Below, piece by piece: positions 7,851-15,412 of a stretch of DNA of 64,000 nucleotides. This DNA is from Brumimicrobium sp035497735. GTDB taxonomy: Bacteria > Bacteroidota > Bacteroidia > Flavobacteriales_D > Crocinitomicaceae. Where the stretch lies: the NCBI GenBank assembly GCA_035497735.1, contig DATJCX010000019.1, forward strand, positions 37,317 to 101,316, given 5' to 3'. The position numbers and the translations under genes were made by a program. The notes under the pieces are model-generated. The model saw only the letters and a list, made by a program, of their open reading frames with translations. It searched no databases and was not told the DNA's origin. How positions within the stretch are numbered: position 1 is the stretch's first letter; each line of letters opens with the position of its first letter.

Positions 7851-8981
7851 CTATAGTTTTTGTCCTAGCTTTTTAACCATTATATTTTTCCATTCTGTAA
7901 AGCTACCATCAATAATTCTGACTCTTGCTTCTTTAATCAACGCTAAATAAAACGCTAAATTATGAATAGTTGCAATTTGAACGCCTAAAATTTCATTTGC
8001 TTTGAATAAATGACGCAAATAAGCCTTCGTGTAGAAACTATCTACAGAAGAAGTTCCATTCGGATCTATTGGAGAAAAATCCATTTCCCATTTCTTATTT
8101 TTAATATTGATTGTGCCCTCACTCGTAAATAACATTCCGTGGCGCGCATTACGCGTAGGCATCACACAGTCAAACATATCAATTCCCAATGCGATACATT
8201 CCAGTAAGTTAATAGGCGTACCAACTCCCATTAAATACCTTGGCTTTTCTTCCGGCAGAATATCACAAACGATATCCGTCATTCCGTACAGTTCATCATC
8301 CGGCTCTCCTACAGAAAGTCCACCGATGGCATTTCCTAAAGAATCCGTATCCGCGATGTATTTAGCAGATTCAGCTCTTAAATCTTTAAAAGTACTTCCT
8401 TGTACAATTGGGAACAATGCTTGCTCATGTCCGTATAGAGGCTTTGTTTCATCCATTTGTTTAAAACATCTATCCAACCAGCGATGCGTCATTTGCATAG
8501 AGCGTTTTGCATACTGATAAGTCGTTGGATAAGAAACGCACTCATCAAAAGCCATAATGATATCTGCACCAATAGAACGTTGAATATCAATTGCTTTTTC
8601 CGGCGTAAAGAAATGGAAAGAACCATCTAAGTGAGAGCGGAATTTTACTCCTTCCTCACGGATTTTCCTTGTATTTGATAAAGAATATACCTGAAATCCT
8701 CCACTATCAGTAAGTAAAGGTTTGTGGTAATTCATAAAATTATGTAAACCACCAGCTGCCTCCATAACTTCCATTCCTGGTCGTAAATATAGGTGATAGG
8801 TGTTTCCTAAAATGATTTGAGCGTTAATTTCATTCTCAATTTCATACTGATGTACTCCTTTTACTGTTGCCACTGTACCCACAGGCATAAATATCGGTGT
8901 CTCAACAACACCGTGGTCTGTATGAAGTTCTCCAGCTCTCGCTTTTGAGTTTTTATCTGTCTGTAATAAACTAAAGTGCAT
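7851..8981 (-). CDS. tgt: tRNA-guanine transglycosylase (Tgt) lacking three of four zinc ligands
   Basis: Exchanges guanine 34 in GUN-anticodon tRNAs for the queuosine precursor preQ1. The 376-aa protein has a TIM-barrel core with catalytic elements LTDSGGFQV (Asp92) and DMFDCVMPTRNARHG (Asp271). The E. coli zinc site is C302, C304, C307 and H333; here the aligned residues (offset +7) are Gly309, Ser311, Asp314 and His340, so no CxCxxC is present although the surrounding AYLRHL and IHNL motifs are kept. The frame runs upstream to 9110, but ATG 8981 (MHFSLLQTD) gives the family length and follows a good -7 box. Confidence 0.95.
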   Translation of the reverse strand: MHFSLLQTDKNSKARAGELHTDHGVVETPIFMPVGTVATVKGVHQYEIENEINAQIILGNTYHLYLRPGMEVMEAAGGLHNFMNYHKPLLTDSGGFQVYSLSNTRKIREEGVKFRSHLDGSFHFFTPEKAIDIQRSIGADIIMAFDECVSYPTTYQYAKRSMQMTHRWLDRCFKQMDETKPLYGHEQALFPIVQGSTFKDLRAESAKYIADTDSLGNAIGGLSVGEPDDELYGMTDIVCDILPEEKPRYLMGVGTPINLLECIALGIDMFDCVMPTRNARHGMLFTSEGTINIKNKKWEMDFSPIDPNGTSSVDSFYTKAYLRHLFKANEILGVQIATIHNLAFYLALIKEARVRIIDGSFTEWKNIMVKKLGQKL

Positions 8982-9005
8982 AACTATGTTAAAAAAATTA
9001 TCCAG

Positions 9006-9013
9006 CAAAGATA
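9006..9013 (-). promoter_or_regulatory. Promoter -7 box of tgt-lptG
   Basis: TATCTTTG on the minus strand (CAAAGATA on the plus), 24 bases upstream of the tgt ATG. It supports the shorter tgt start. Confidence 0.5.
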
Positions 9014-9060
9014 ATTCTAATTCGGAAGTATGCCATATTTGCACAAAACATATATTTAAA

Positions 9061-10194
9061 ATGGAGTTATTTCCTGATTTTTCAGACATATTAGACAGTT
9101 CAATAAACATTCTCTTTTGGGGACTTGCTTTTGTTCAACTATTTTGGATGCTTTTTTTCTACGCTCGAATTTCATTTCACAAAGAGAAGAAAGTAGATTC
9201 GATCAATCCGCCTGTTAGCATCATTATCGTTGCCCGTAACGAAGAGGACAATTTATTTGAATATTTGCCTAGTATTTTAGAGCAAGACTATCATGAATAC
9301 GAAGTAATCGTTGTCAACCATCAATCGACAGACAATACAGAATACATTCTGAAAGCATTTAGAGAAAGTTCGCCTCACTTAAGAATCGTCAATTTAGAGC
9401 GCGACAGACACCTTACTTACGGAAAGAAGTTACCTTTAACAATTGGTATCAAAGGTGCGAAATACAACCATCTTTTATTGACAGATGCCGACTGTAAGCC
9501 TACTTCAGACCAGTGGTTGAAAAACATGGCTGGGAAGTTTACCGAGAAAAAAGAAATCGTCTTAGGTTATGGTCCACACAGAAAACTACCTGGTTTCTTA
9601 AACCGCGTAATTCGTTTAGACACTTCATTTATAGCTTTAAATTATCTTTCATTTGCAAAAGCAGGTATTCCATATATGGGTGTTGGAAGAAATTTAGCTT
9701 ATACGCAAGAATTATTCATGAATAACAGTGGTTTTAAATCACATTATTCAATTCAATCAGGTGACGATGACTTATTTATTCAGGAAGTTGCAAAAAATCG
9801 CAACTACACTATTTCTTTAGATCCATCGACATTCTGCTATTCGGATGCTAAAGAAACATGGGAAGATTGGTACACACAAAAATCTAGACACTACACAACA
9901 ACAAGTAGATATGGACTTTTCAAAAAGCTCTTGTTAGGAATATATCCACTGACATTGATTTTATTATATATAACTTTGGTTATTTTGTTGTTGAATAATT
10001 GGTTAAACTGGACTTCAATTGGTGTTATTTCACTTATTATTATTGTAAAATGGTTAACTTTAGGATTCGCAATGAAAAAATTAAAACAGAAATCATTTAT
10101 AAGCGGTATTATATTTTGGGATTTATTTTATGCATTATTGACACCAATTGTATATTACACAACAGAGCAATCTAAAAACGCAACATGGAAATAG
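9061..10194 (+). CDS. Family 2 glycosyltransferase, membrane-anchored
   Basis: A 377-aa processive-type GT2 enzyme. There is an N-terminal membrane segment (about 17-36), a GT-A domain starting PVSIIIVARNEEDNL (51-65), the DxD motif TDADC (Asp132, Asp134), SGDDDLF as the likely catalytic acid region, QKSRHYTTT in place of the usual QxxRW, and two or three C-terminal membrane segments (about 285-365). Acceptor and sugar unknown; extracellular or LPS-related glycan synthesis is likely. Start chosen at ATG 9061 (MELFPDFSD); the frame open to 8986 runs through the divergent promoter region. It overlaps the sigma factor gene by 10 bases. Confidence 0.85.
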   Translation: MELFPDFSDILDSSINILFWGLAFVQLFWMLFFYARISFHKEKKVDSINPPVSIIIVARNEEDNLFEYLPSILEQDYHEYEVIVVNHQSTDNTEYILKAFRESSPHLRIVNLERDRHLTYGKKLPLTIGIKGAKYNHLLLTDADCKPTSDQWLKNMAGKFTEKKEIVLGYGPHRKLPGFLNRVIRLDTSFIALNYLSFAKAGIPYMGVGRNLAYTQELFMNNSGFKSHYSIQSGDDDLFIQEVAKNRNYTISLDPSTFCYSDAKETWEDWYTQKSRHYTTTSRYGLFKKLLLGIYPLTLILLYITLVILLLNNWLNWTSIGVISLIIIVKWLTLGFAMKKLKQKSFISGIIFWDLFYALLTPIVYYTTEQSKNATWK

Positions 10195-10790
10195 GGAAAC
10201 ATCTTTCAGATAAAGGACAAAAAGATTTGGCTGTCGTTAATCGTGCTAAAGAAGGCGATCAAGCGGCTTTTACCGAACTATTAGAAAGATACAGAGAACC
10301 TGTTTACTACATGTTGCTAAAAATGGTAAAAAACAATGACGATGCAGATGACTTAACAATGGAAGCTTTTGGGAAAGCATTCAACAGAATTCATCAATAT
10401 TCTCCAGACTATTCTTTTAGTACTTGGCTTTTTAAAATTGCGACCAACAACTGTATTGATTTCATTCGAAAGAAACGTGTGTATTTAACTTCACTTGACC
10501 ATAGCTATACCAACGAAGACGGTGTAGGTGTAAGTATAGAAGTTGACAGCGGCGAACTCGATCCAGAGGAAGTTTTCATGAGACAACAAAAGGTAAAAAC
10601 AATGCAAAATGTGGTTGAAAAACTAAAGCCACATTATAGAGATTTAGTTGTAAAAAGGTACTTTGAAGAATTGAGTTACGATGAAATCGCAACGGAGTTA
10701 AACCTACCTTTAGGTACAGTTAAAGCGCAATTATTCAGAGCCAGAGATTTACTTGCGAATATTTTAAGGAATACAAAAGACACAATTTAA
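10185..10790 (+). CDS. ECF (group 4) RNA polymerase sigma factor
   Basis: Directs RNA polymerase to a set of alternative promoters. The 201-aa protein has sigma region 2 (about 25-95: FTELLERYREPVYYMLLKMV, DADDLTMEAFGKAF, FSTWLFKIATNNCIDF) and region 4 (about 140-195: ELSYDEIATELNLPLGTVK, RARDLL). The start codon lies inside the end of the glycosyltransferase gene (ATGGAAATAG), which implies translational coupling. No anti-sigma factor gene with a membrane segment lies next to it, which is unusual for a signal-responsive ECF factor. Regulon unknown. Confidence 0.92.
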   Translation: MEIGKHLSDKGQKDLAVVNRAKEGDQAAFTELLERYREPVYYMLLKMVKNNDDADDLTMEAFGKAFNRIHQYSPDYSFSTWLFKIATNNCIDFIRKKRVYLTSLDHSYTNEDGVGVSIEVDSGELDPEEVFMRQQKVKTMQNVVEKLKPHYRDLVVKRYFEELSYDEIATELNLPLGTVKAQLFRARDLLANILRNTKDTI

Positions 10791-10805
10791 CGAGCAAAAA
10801 AAATC

Positions 10806-10820
10806 ATTCTATCATAGAAT
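10806..10820. promoter_or_regulatory. Perfect 15-bp palindrome upstream of rsmG
   Basis: ATTCTAT-C-ATAGAAT is a perfect 7-1-7 inverted repeat in the 87-base gap between the sigma factor and rsmG. No T-run follows, so it looks more like a protein-binding site than a terminator. Confidence 0.4.
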
Positions 10821-10877
10821 AAAAGGTGGATACTTTTCACAAGGACCTAACAAACAACGATAATTTAGAACTAAAAC

Positions 10878-11501
10878 ATGGAAATCATCAAGAAATATTT
10901 TCCGAAGTTAACGGAAGACCAAATCAATAAATTTGAACAATTAAAACCGTTGTACGAAGAGTGGAATGAGAAAATCAATGTCATCAGTCGTAAAGACCTT
11001 GACAATTTCTATGAGCGCCACGTACTTCATTCTTTAGCCATTGCAAATATTATTCGTTTTCAACCTGGAACGACTATTTTAGACGTTGGTACTGGTGGTG
11101 GATTCCCTGGAATTCCATTGGCTATTATGTTTCCAGAATGTAAGTTTCACTTAGTTGATTCTATCGGGAAGAAAATAAAAGTCGTAGAAGGAGTTGTTGA
11201 AGCTTTGGGATTAACCAATGTAAAATACACGCATGACAGAGTTGAAAAAGTAAAAGAGAAGTACGACTTTATCGTTAGCCGTGCCGTTACGCAAATGCCT
11301 GAGTTTATTACTTGGGTTAGAAACAAGATCAAGAAAGAGCAAAAGAATGGTTTACCAAATGGTATTCTTTATCTAAAAGGAGGAGATTTACGAAAGGAAT
11401 TAAAGCCAATTCAGAATTTCCATGAGTCCTACCCTATTTCAGAATATTTCAAAGAAGAATTTTTTGAAACGAAGCAGGTAGTTTACGTTCAGCTTTATTA
11501 A
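10878..11501 (+). CDS. rsmG: 16S rRNA (guanine527-N7)-methyltransferase
   Basis: SAM-dependent methylation of G527 in 16S rRNA (formerly GidB). The 207-aa protein matches family length. An N-terminal helical part with YEEWNEKINVISRKD and ERHVLHSLAI is followed by the Rossmann fold with the glycine-rich SAM loop ILDVGTGGGFPGIPLA (about 68-83), FHLVDSIGKKIKV and FIVSRAV. It has its own leader with a 15-bp palindrome and ends at a strong bidirectional terminator. Confidence 0.96.
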   Translation: MEIIKKYFPKLTEDQINKFEQLKPLYEEWNEKINVISRKDLDNFYERHVLHSLAIANIIRFQPGTTILDVGTGGGFPGIPLAIMFPECKFHLVDSIGKKIKVVEGVVEALGLTNVKYTHDRVEKVKEKYDFIVSRAVTQMPEFITWVRNKIKKEQKNGLPNGILYLKGGDLRKELKPIQNFHESYPISEYFKEEFFETKQVVYVQLY

Positions 11502-11520
11502 TATTAAATTTACAGAATGA

Positions 11521-11552
11521 AAAAAGGTCGAAGCAATGCTTCGACCTTTTTT
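11521..11552. terminator. Bidirectional terminator between rsmG and a convergent gene
   Basis: A 14-bp perfect stem (11521-11534 with 11538-11551, core GGTCGAAGC) with loop AAT, A-run on the left and T-run on the right. It can stop rsmG and the minus-strand gene ending at 11582. Confidence 0.9.
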
Positions 11553-11581
11553 ATAATCCTTTTCCAATTTTTCTCTGTTAC

Positions 11582-12022
11582 TTACAGATCACTTGGGATA
11601 TCCATTTTTTGTAATTGTTTTCTCTTCGGCTTTAGCTTATCGATAAAAACAACTCTCAATCTTTCTCTATCAGCGTTTACAATGATTTCAGAAATTCCAT
11701 TTGAAACCGATGCTGGCTCACCTTTTAAGTTGTGAAATTTCTTGTCATACAACTCTTCTGTATTATCATCATAATAATAGAAAATTGAAGTAATGTAACC
11801 GTTTTCAACACGTACTTTTCCTCTCACGCAGTACACTTCATCACCTTCAAAAAATGAAATCATCACATTTCGATAGATGTTGTCAGAAACTGTAAATGAT
11901 CCGCGCTCCTTAAAAGCTTCTTCATACACTTGAAAACAGTTTAATTCTTTATCTTGGGCAAGAGTAGAGTTGATTCCTAATAAAAGGACGGTTGCAAAGG
12001 TTAAAAGTAAAGTTTTTCTCAT
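11582..12022 (-). CDS. Secreted protein of unknown function
   Basis: A 146-aa protein with an N-terminal signal peptide (MRKTLLLTFATVLLLG, probable cut after TLAQ). The mature part has two cysteines (LNCFQVY and VYCVRGK) that could form a disulfide, and mostly beta-type sequence. I do not recognise the family; length and layout resemble many small periplasmic Bacteroidetes proteins. Start is ATG 12022; the frame continues 36 bases further to a second ATG at 12058, but that lies within the -7 box region. Confidence 0.7.
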   Translation of the reverse strand: MRKTLLLTFATVLLLGINSTLAQDKELNCFQVYEEAFKERGSFTVSDNIYRNVMISFFEGDEVYCVRGKVRVENGYITSIFYYYDDNTEELYDKKFHNLKGEPASVSNGISEIIVNADRERLRVVFIDKLKPKRKQLQKMDIPSDL

Positions 12023-12055
12023 AGTTCTTTTTTTTAGCACAGTTTCATCTGACTT

Positions 12056-12063
12056 CAAAGATA
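12056..12063 (-). promoter_or_regulatory. Promoter -7 box of the secreted protein gene
   Basis: TATCTTTG on the minus strand, 33 bases upstream of the ATG at 12022. Confidence 0.5.
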
Positions 12064-12104
12064 ATAAATTGAATGAATACAGATGGTTTTTCTGTTTTAT
12101 TTTT

Positions 12105-12112
12105 TATTTTTG
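12105..12112 (+). promoter_or_regulatory. Promoter -7 box of gmhA
   Basis: TATTTTTG fits TAnnTTTG, 18 bases before the ATG at 12131. It lies in a T-rich stretch, so chance is a real possibility. Confidence 0.35.
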
Positions 12113-12130
12113 GTATTTAATCAATTTTCA

Positions 12131-12697
12131 ATGGAGCAAATAACAGACCAATTTAACGAAGCACTAAAAGTACTATCAACTTTTAACACACAAGAGAACA
12201 TGCAAAAGATTGCAGATGCCGGTGAGTTATTAGTAAACAGCATTAAATTGGGTGGGAAAGCTATCAGTTGTGGAAATGGAGGTTCAATGAGTGACGCAAT
12301 GCACTTTGCGGAAGAATTGACAGGTAGATACAGAGATAATAGACCTTCTATTGCTGCATTATCTATTTCAGATCCAACACATATTTCTTGTGTGGCCAAT
12401 GATTATGGTTATGAATATGTTTTCTCTAGATTCATTGAAGGTGTCGGTAGAGAAAATGATGTCTTATTGGCAATTTCTACAAGTGGAAATTCTAAGAATG
12501 TTATCAATGCCATTAAAGCAGCCAGAGAGAAAGGAATGAAAGTCATTGGTTTAACAGGAAAAGATGGTGGTCAAATGGCCAATCTTTGCGATGTTGAAAT
12601 CCGTGCTCCTCAATCTGAGTATGCAGATAGAGCTCAAGAAATTCACATCAAAGTTATTCATAACTTGATCGATTACGTAGAAAGAAAAATATTCTAA
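12131..12697 (+). CDS. gmhA: Phosphoheptose isomerase (sedoheptulose 7-phosphate isomerase)
   Basis: Converts sedoheptulose 7-phosphate to D-glycero-D-manno-heptose 7-phosphate, the first step to LPS core heptose. The 188-aa protein is one SIS domain with family motifs SCGNGGSMSDAMHFAEELTGRY (about 50-71), AISTSGNSKNV and a C-terminal SEYADRAQEIHIKVIHNLID helix carrying active-site residues. The upstream extension to 12083 is hydrophobic and unlike the family, so ATG 12131 (MEQITDQF) is the likely start. No other heptose gene lies nearby. Confidence 0.92.
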   Translation: MEQITDQFNEALKVLSTFNTQENMQKIADAGELLVNSIKLGGKAISCGNGGSMSDAMHFAEELTGRYRDNRPSIAALSISDPTHISCVANDYGYEYVFSRFIEGVGRENDVLLAISTSGNSKNVINAIKAAREKGMKVIGLTGKDGGQMANLCDVEIRAPQSEYADRAQEIHIKVIHNLIDYVERKIF

Positions 12698-12711
12698 AGA
12701 TATTATAAAGA

Positions 12712-12742
12712 AAAAGGCCATCTATTTCTAGACAGCCTTTTC
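12712..12742. terminator. Probable bidirectional terminator between gmhA and the T9SS cargo gene
   Basis: An imperfect hairpin: AAAAGGC pairs with GCCTTTT and an inner TCTA pairs with TAGA around a TTTC loop. A-run and T-run flanks serve both convergent genes. Confidence 0.6.
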
Positions 12743-12762
12743 AACAAAAATTGATAAACTGA

Positions 12763-13800
12763 TTATTTCTTAATCAATCTGTATGTTTTTTCATTTCCTT
12801 TAACGGTAACTTTTATAAAGTAAACACCTTTATTTAAAGAAGAAACATTGATTTTTGTATTCATAGCATTTGGCGTTACAGTTTTTACACTTTCTCCTAA
12901 TACGTTAATGAATTCAACTTTTTCAATTTTAGCATCTACCTTTAAATTTAAAGTCTCGCTTACAGGGTTTGGGTAGAATGATAATTCTTTAAATACATCT
13001 GTACTTAAACCAACACCTGGAGAAGTTGTAAAGTTTACCGGACCAGTCCAATCGCTTTTTGTTTCATCTTCACAAATAGCACGAACGTAAACATCATAAG
13101 ATGTAGCTTCTATTAAACCTTCTAAAGTAAAAGGTGAAGTTGCAGTTACAATTGTCCCTTCTTCAACGCTAAAACCTTCTAATCCATAACTAAGTTCAAA
13201 TGTTTGATTTTCTCCTTCTGTTTCCCATTCGATAGTTGCTTCGCTATCTGAAAGAACCTGTGCAACAATAAAGCTTGGCGCTAAACATTCAATTGGGTCT
13301 TCACCAAATGCTGTCCAAACGATGTTGTCAATGATAGACTGTCTATTTGCATCTACATCACCTACATTCTTAATTCGAATAGTAACCTCTCCATCAAGAT
13401 TTATACCCTGAGAGAAAGTGTAAACATCAGGTTGATCACCTGTTCCTTCACCAAACTCATTAGTTAATCCTACTTGAACACCGTTTGCAATTATCTCTAA
13501 TTGACGAATTGTCCCACCTGTAAAAGCTTTTCTAAATTCAAATGACAATGTTCCCACACCATTGGTAACCGTCCATTCAAAATAGCTACTCACTGGCTTT
13601 CTTAACATCAAGCCTTGATCTAAAATTGGGAAATCATCCTGATCTCTACATTGTGCATAAGTAAAGGTAACTCCTTCATAGTCGAAACTACCATCTGAAT
13701 ATGCAGTCGGTAATTCTAATCCTTCGAAGTCGAAATCCATTGTTCCTTGCCCGAAAGCAAATACCGGAAATAGCAAAAAAGTTAGTAAAAGTTTTCTCAT
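12763..13800 (-). CDS. Secreted T9SS cargo protein with fibronectin III-like domain and type A sorting domain
   Basis: A 345-aa exported protein. Signal peptide at 1-18 (MRKLLLTFLLFPVFAFGQ); residues about 20-170 form a beta-sandwich-like region with ligand-binding-lectin flavour (FDFEGLELP, LSFEFRKAFTGG); about 172-262 is a fibronectin type III-like domain (APSFIVAQVLSDSEATIEW to VNFTTSPG). The C-terminal 75 residues are a T9SS type A sorting domain (ELSFYPNPVSETLNLKV, LNKGVYFIKVTVKG, ending YRLIKK). It should cross the outer membrane through T9SS and be released or attached to the surface. Function of the N-terminal region unknown. Confidence 0.88.
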   Translation of the reverse strand: MRKLLLTFLLFPVFAFGQGTMDFDFEGLELPTAYSDGSFDYEGVTFTYAQCRDQDDFPILDQGLMLRKPVSSYFEWTVTNGVGTLSFEFRKAFTGGTIRQLEIIANGVQVGLTNEFGEGTGDQPDVYTFSQGINLDGEVTIRIKNVGDVDANRQSIIDNIVWTAFGEDPIECLAPSFIVAQVLSDSEATIEWETEGENQTFELSYGLEGFSVEEGTIVTATSPFTLEGLIEATSYDVYVRAICEDETKSDWTGPVNFTTSPGVGLSTDVFKELSFYPNPVSETLNLKVDAKIEKVEFINVLGESVKTVTPNAMNTKINVSSLNKGVYFIKVTVKGNEKTYRLIKK

Positions 13801-13932
13801 ATTATTTATATTTAATTATTGATATATATATTGCGAAATTAAGACAAATCAAGTTAACAGAAAAATTTTTTTGAAATTAAAATAACTTATTAACAACCGT
13901 CAATTTTAATTTTTATTCGAGGAGAATAACCT

Positions 13933-13940
13933 TATCTTTG
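13933..13940 (+). promoter_or_regulatory. Promoter -7 box of the flavin reductase-like gene
   Basis: TATCTTTG, 30 bases before the ATG at 13971. Confidence 0.5.
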
Positions 13941-13970
13941 CTCTTTTGTAAAAAAAACAAGAAATAGAAC

Positions 13971-14876
13971 ATGTTAACAATAGACCCAAAAGAAACGCCG
14001 ATTCCAATATTACATGGTTATTTAACTTCAGCAGTTGGACCACGTCCCATTGCCTTTGCTTCTACCATTGATAAAGATGGCGTTCCCAATTTGGCACCCT
14101 TCAGTTTTTTCAATGTTTTTGGAGCAAACCCTCCTATCCTAGTGTTTTCACCAGCGAGAAGTGGGAAAACGACATTGGCTAAAGATTCACATCTCAATGT
14201 TTTGGAAGTTCCCGAAGTAGTAATTAACGTAGTTACTTACGATATCCTTGAACAAACGATTTTAACTTCAGCTGCTTTTGACAAAGGAGTAGATGAGTTT
14301 ACAAAGAGTGGATTAACACCTATTGCTTCTGACTTGGTAAAACCATTTAGAGTTAAGGAATCTCCTGTTCAAATGGAATGCAAAGTTTTACAAGTCATCG
14401 AAACGGGTCAAGGTGGTGCTGCTGGTAACTTAGTTATTTGCGAAGTTGTTAGAATGCACATCGATGAATCTGTTCTGGATGAAAATCAATTAATCGACCC
14501 TTTGAAGATAGATTTAGTTGGTCGTCTTGGAAGAGACTGGCATTGTCGACCACATACAAATACACATAATTCAATGTTTCAAATGAAGCAAGTTTTGAGA
14601 GATGTTGTTATTGGTTACGACCAAATTCCACAAGATATCAAAGAAAGTAGCGTACTAAGTGCCAAAGACATCTACAAATTAGGAATGATAAAAGAATTGC
14701 CAAATGAAACAGATGTTAATGAATATAAATTAATAGAATTATCAGAATTATTCATATCTTTAGAAGATGAAGCGTCTGAATTAGAACAAGAGCTTCATAA
14801 AATAGCTAAAAAACATATAGAAAATAACGAGCTTGAATTGGCTTGGAAAACGCTATTAACATTTAATAATCAATAA
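13971..14876 (+). CDS. Flavin reductase-like, FMN-binding split-barrel protein
   Basis: The N-terminal 200 residues are a flavin reductase-like (DIM6/NTAB, FMN-binding split barrel) domain: SAVGPRPIAFASTIDKDG (about 21-38), NLAPFSFFNVFGANPP, SPARSGKTTLAKDS and a C-terminal VGRLGRDWHC. Such proteins bind FMN and either reduce flavins with NAD(P)H or act as flavoproteins; the substrate here is unknown. The C-terminal 100 residues are helical and acidic (LEDEASELEQELHKIAKKH). The DUF3127 gene follows after 13 bases and is probably co-transcribed. Confidence 0.82.
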   Translation: MLTIDPKETPIPILHGYLTSAVGPRPIAFASTIDKDGVPNLAPFSFFNVFGANPPILVFSPARSGKTTLAKDSHLNVLEVPEVVINVVTYDILEQTILTSAAFDKGVDEFTKSGLTPIASDLVKPFRVKESPVQMECKVLQVIETGQGGAAGNLVICEVVRMHIDESVLDENQLIDPLKIDLVGRLGRDWHCRPHTNTHNSMFQMKQVLRDVVIGYDQIPQDIKESSVLSAKDIYKLGMIKELPNETDVNEYKLIELSELFISLEDEASELEQELHKIAKKHIENNELELAWKTLLTFNNQ

Positions 14877-14889
14877 AAAAACAACAGTT

Positions 14890-15279
14890 ATGTTTACCCT
14901 TACAGGAACAGTAAAAGTAAAAAAAGACACGGAACAAGTGACTCCAACTTTCTCAAAAAGAGAATTTGTAGTCACAGATGCATCAGGAATGTACCCACAA
15001 GACATCCTTTTTCAATTAACTCAAGAACGCACGTCTCTATTAGACAATATCAATGAAAATGACATTGTAAATGTGTCTTTCAATCTTAGAGGACGTGAGT
15101 GGACAAATCCACAAGGAGAAGTAAAGTACTTCAACTCATTAGACGCTTGGAGAATTGATAAAGCACAAGGAGGAACACCTGGTAATGCAATGCCACAAAA
15201 TCAACAAGCTGCGGCACCAATCACACCTGATTCTGCTCAAACATTAGTGGATGAGTCTGATGATGATTTACCATTCTAG
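14890..15279 (+). CDS. DUF3127 protein with SSB-like acidic C-terminal tail
   Basis: A 129-aa protein of the DUF3127 family, common in Bacteroidetes. Residues 1-95 look like a compact beta-barrel (FTLTGTVKVKKDTEQVTPTF, KREFVVTD, DIVNVSFNLRGREW, FNSLDAWRID) of OB type. A Gln/Ala/Pro-rich linker (about 96-118) ends in DESDDDLPF. That tail closely resembles the DDDIPF tip with which bacterial single-stranded DNA-binding protein recruits repair and replication proteins. A role as an SSB-like or nucleic-acid-binding protein is inference. It ends at a strong terminator. Confidence 0.85.
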   Translation: MFTLTGTVKVKKDTEQVTPTFSKREFVVTDASGMYPQDILFQLTQERTSLLDNINENDIVNVSFNLRGREWTNPQGEVKYFNSLDAWRIDKAQGGTPGNAMPQNQQAAAPITPDSAQTLVDESDDDLPF

Positions 15280-15302
15280 GTTTTAAAAATCTTAAGAAAT
15301 TG

Positions 15303-15335
15303 AAAAGGTTTTGTGAATCACAAAACCTTTTTTTT
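15303..15335 (+). terminator. Rho-independent terminator after the DUF3127 gene
   Basis: A perfect 13-bp stem (15303-15315 with 15319-15331, core AGGTTTTGTG), loop AAT, then a T-run. Confidence 0.9.
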
Positions 15336-15353
15336 ATGCCGAATTTTTTAAAG

Positions 15354-15388
15354 AAAAAAACAGTAGCCAACTTTCATCGACTACTGTT
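15354..15388 (-). terminator. Terminator of the PLP enzyme gene
   Basis: AACAGTAG (15359-15366) pairs with CTACTGTT (15381-15388). The A-rich stretch at 15350-15360 becomes the T-run when read on the minus strand. It lies 25 bases past the stop of the minus-strand gene. Confidence 0.7.
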
Positions 15389-15412
15389 ATCCTATAAGCT
15401 ATTTATTAGTGA

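Noticed and set aside
7851..9110. Longer tgt reading frame beginning at 9110
   Set aside because: The extra 43 codons overlap the start of the divergent glycosyltransferase and the tgt -7 box, and the family begins at MHFSLLQ-like sequence.
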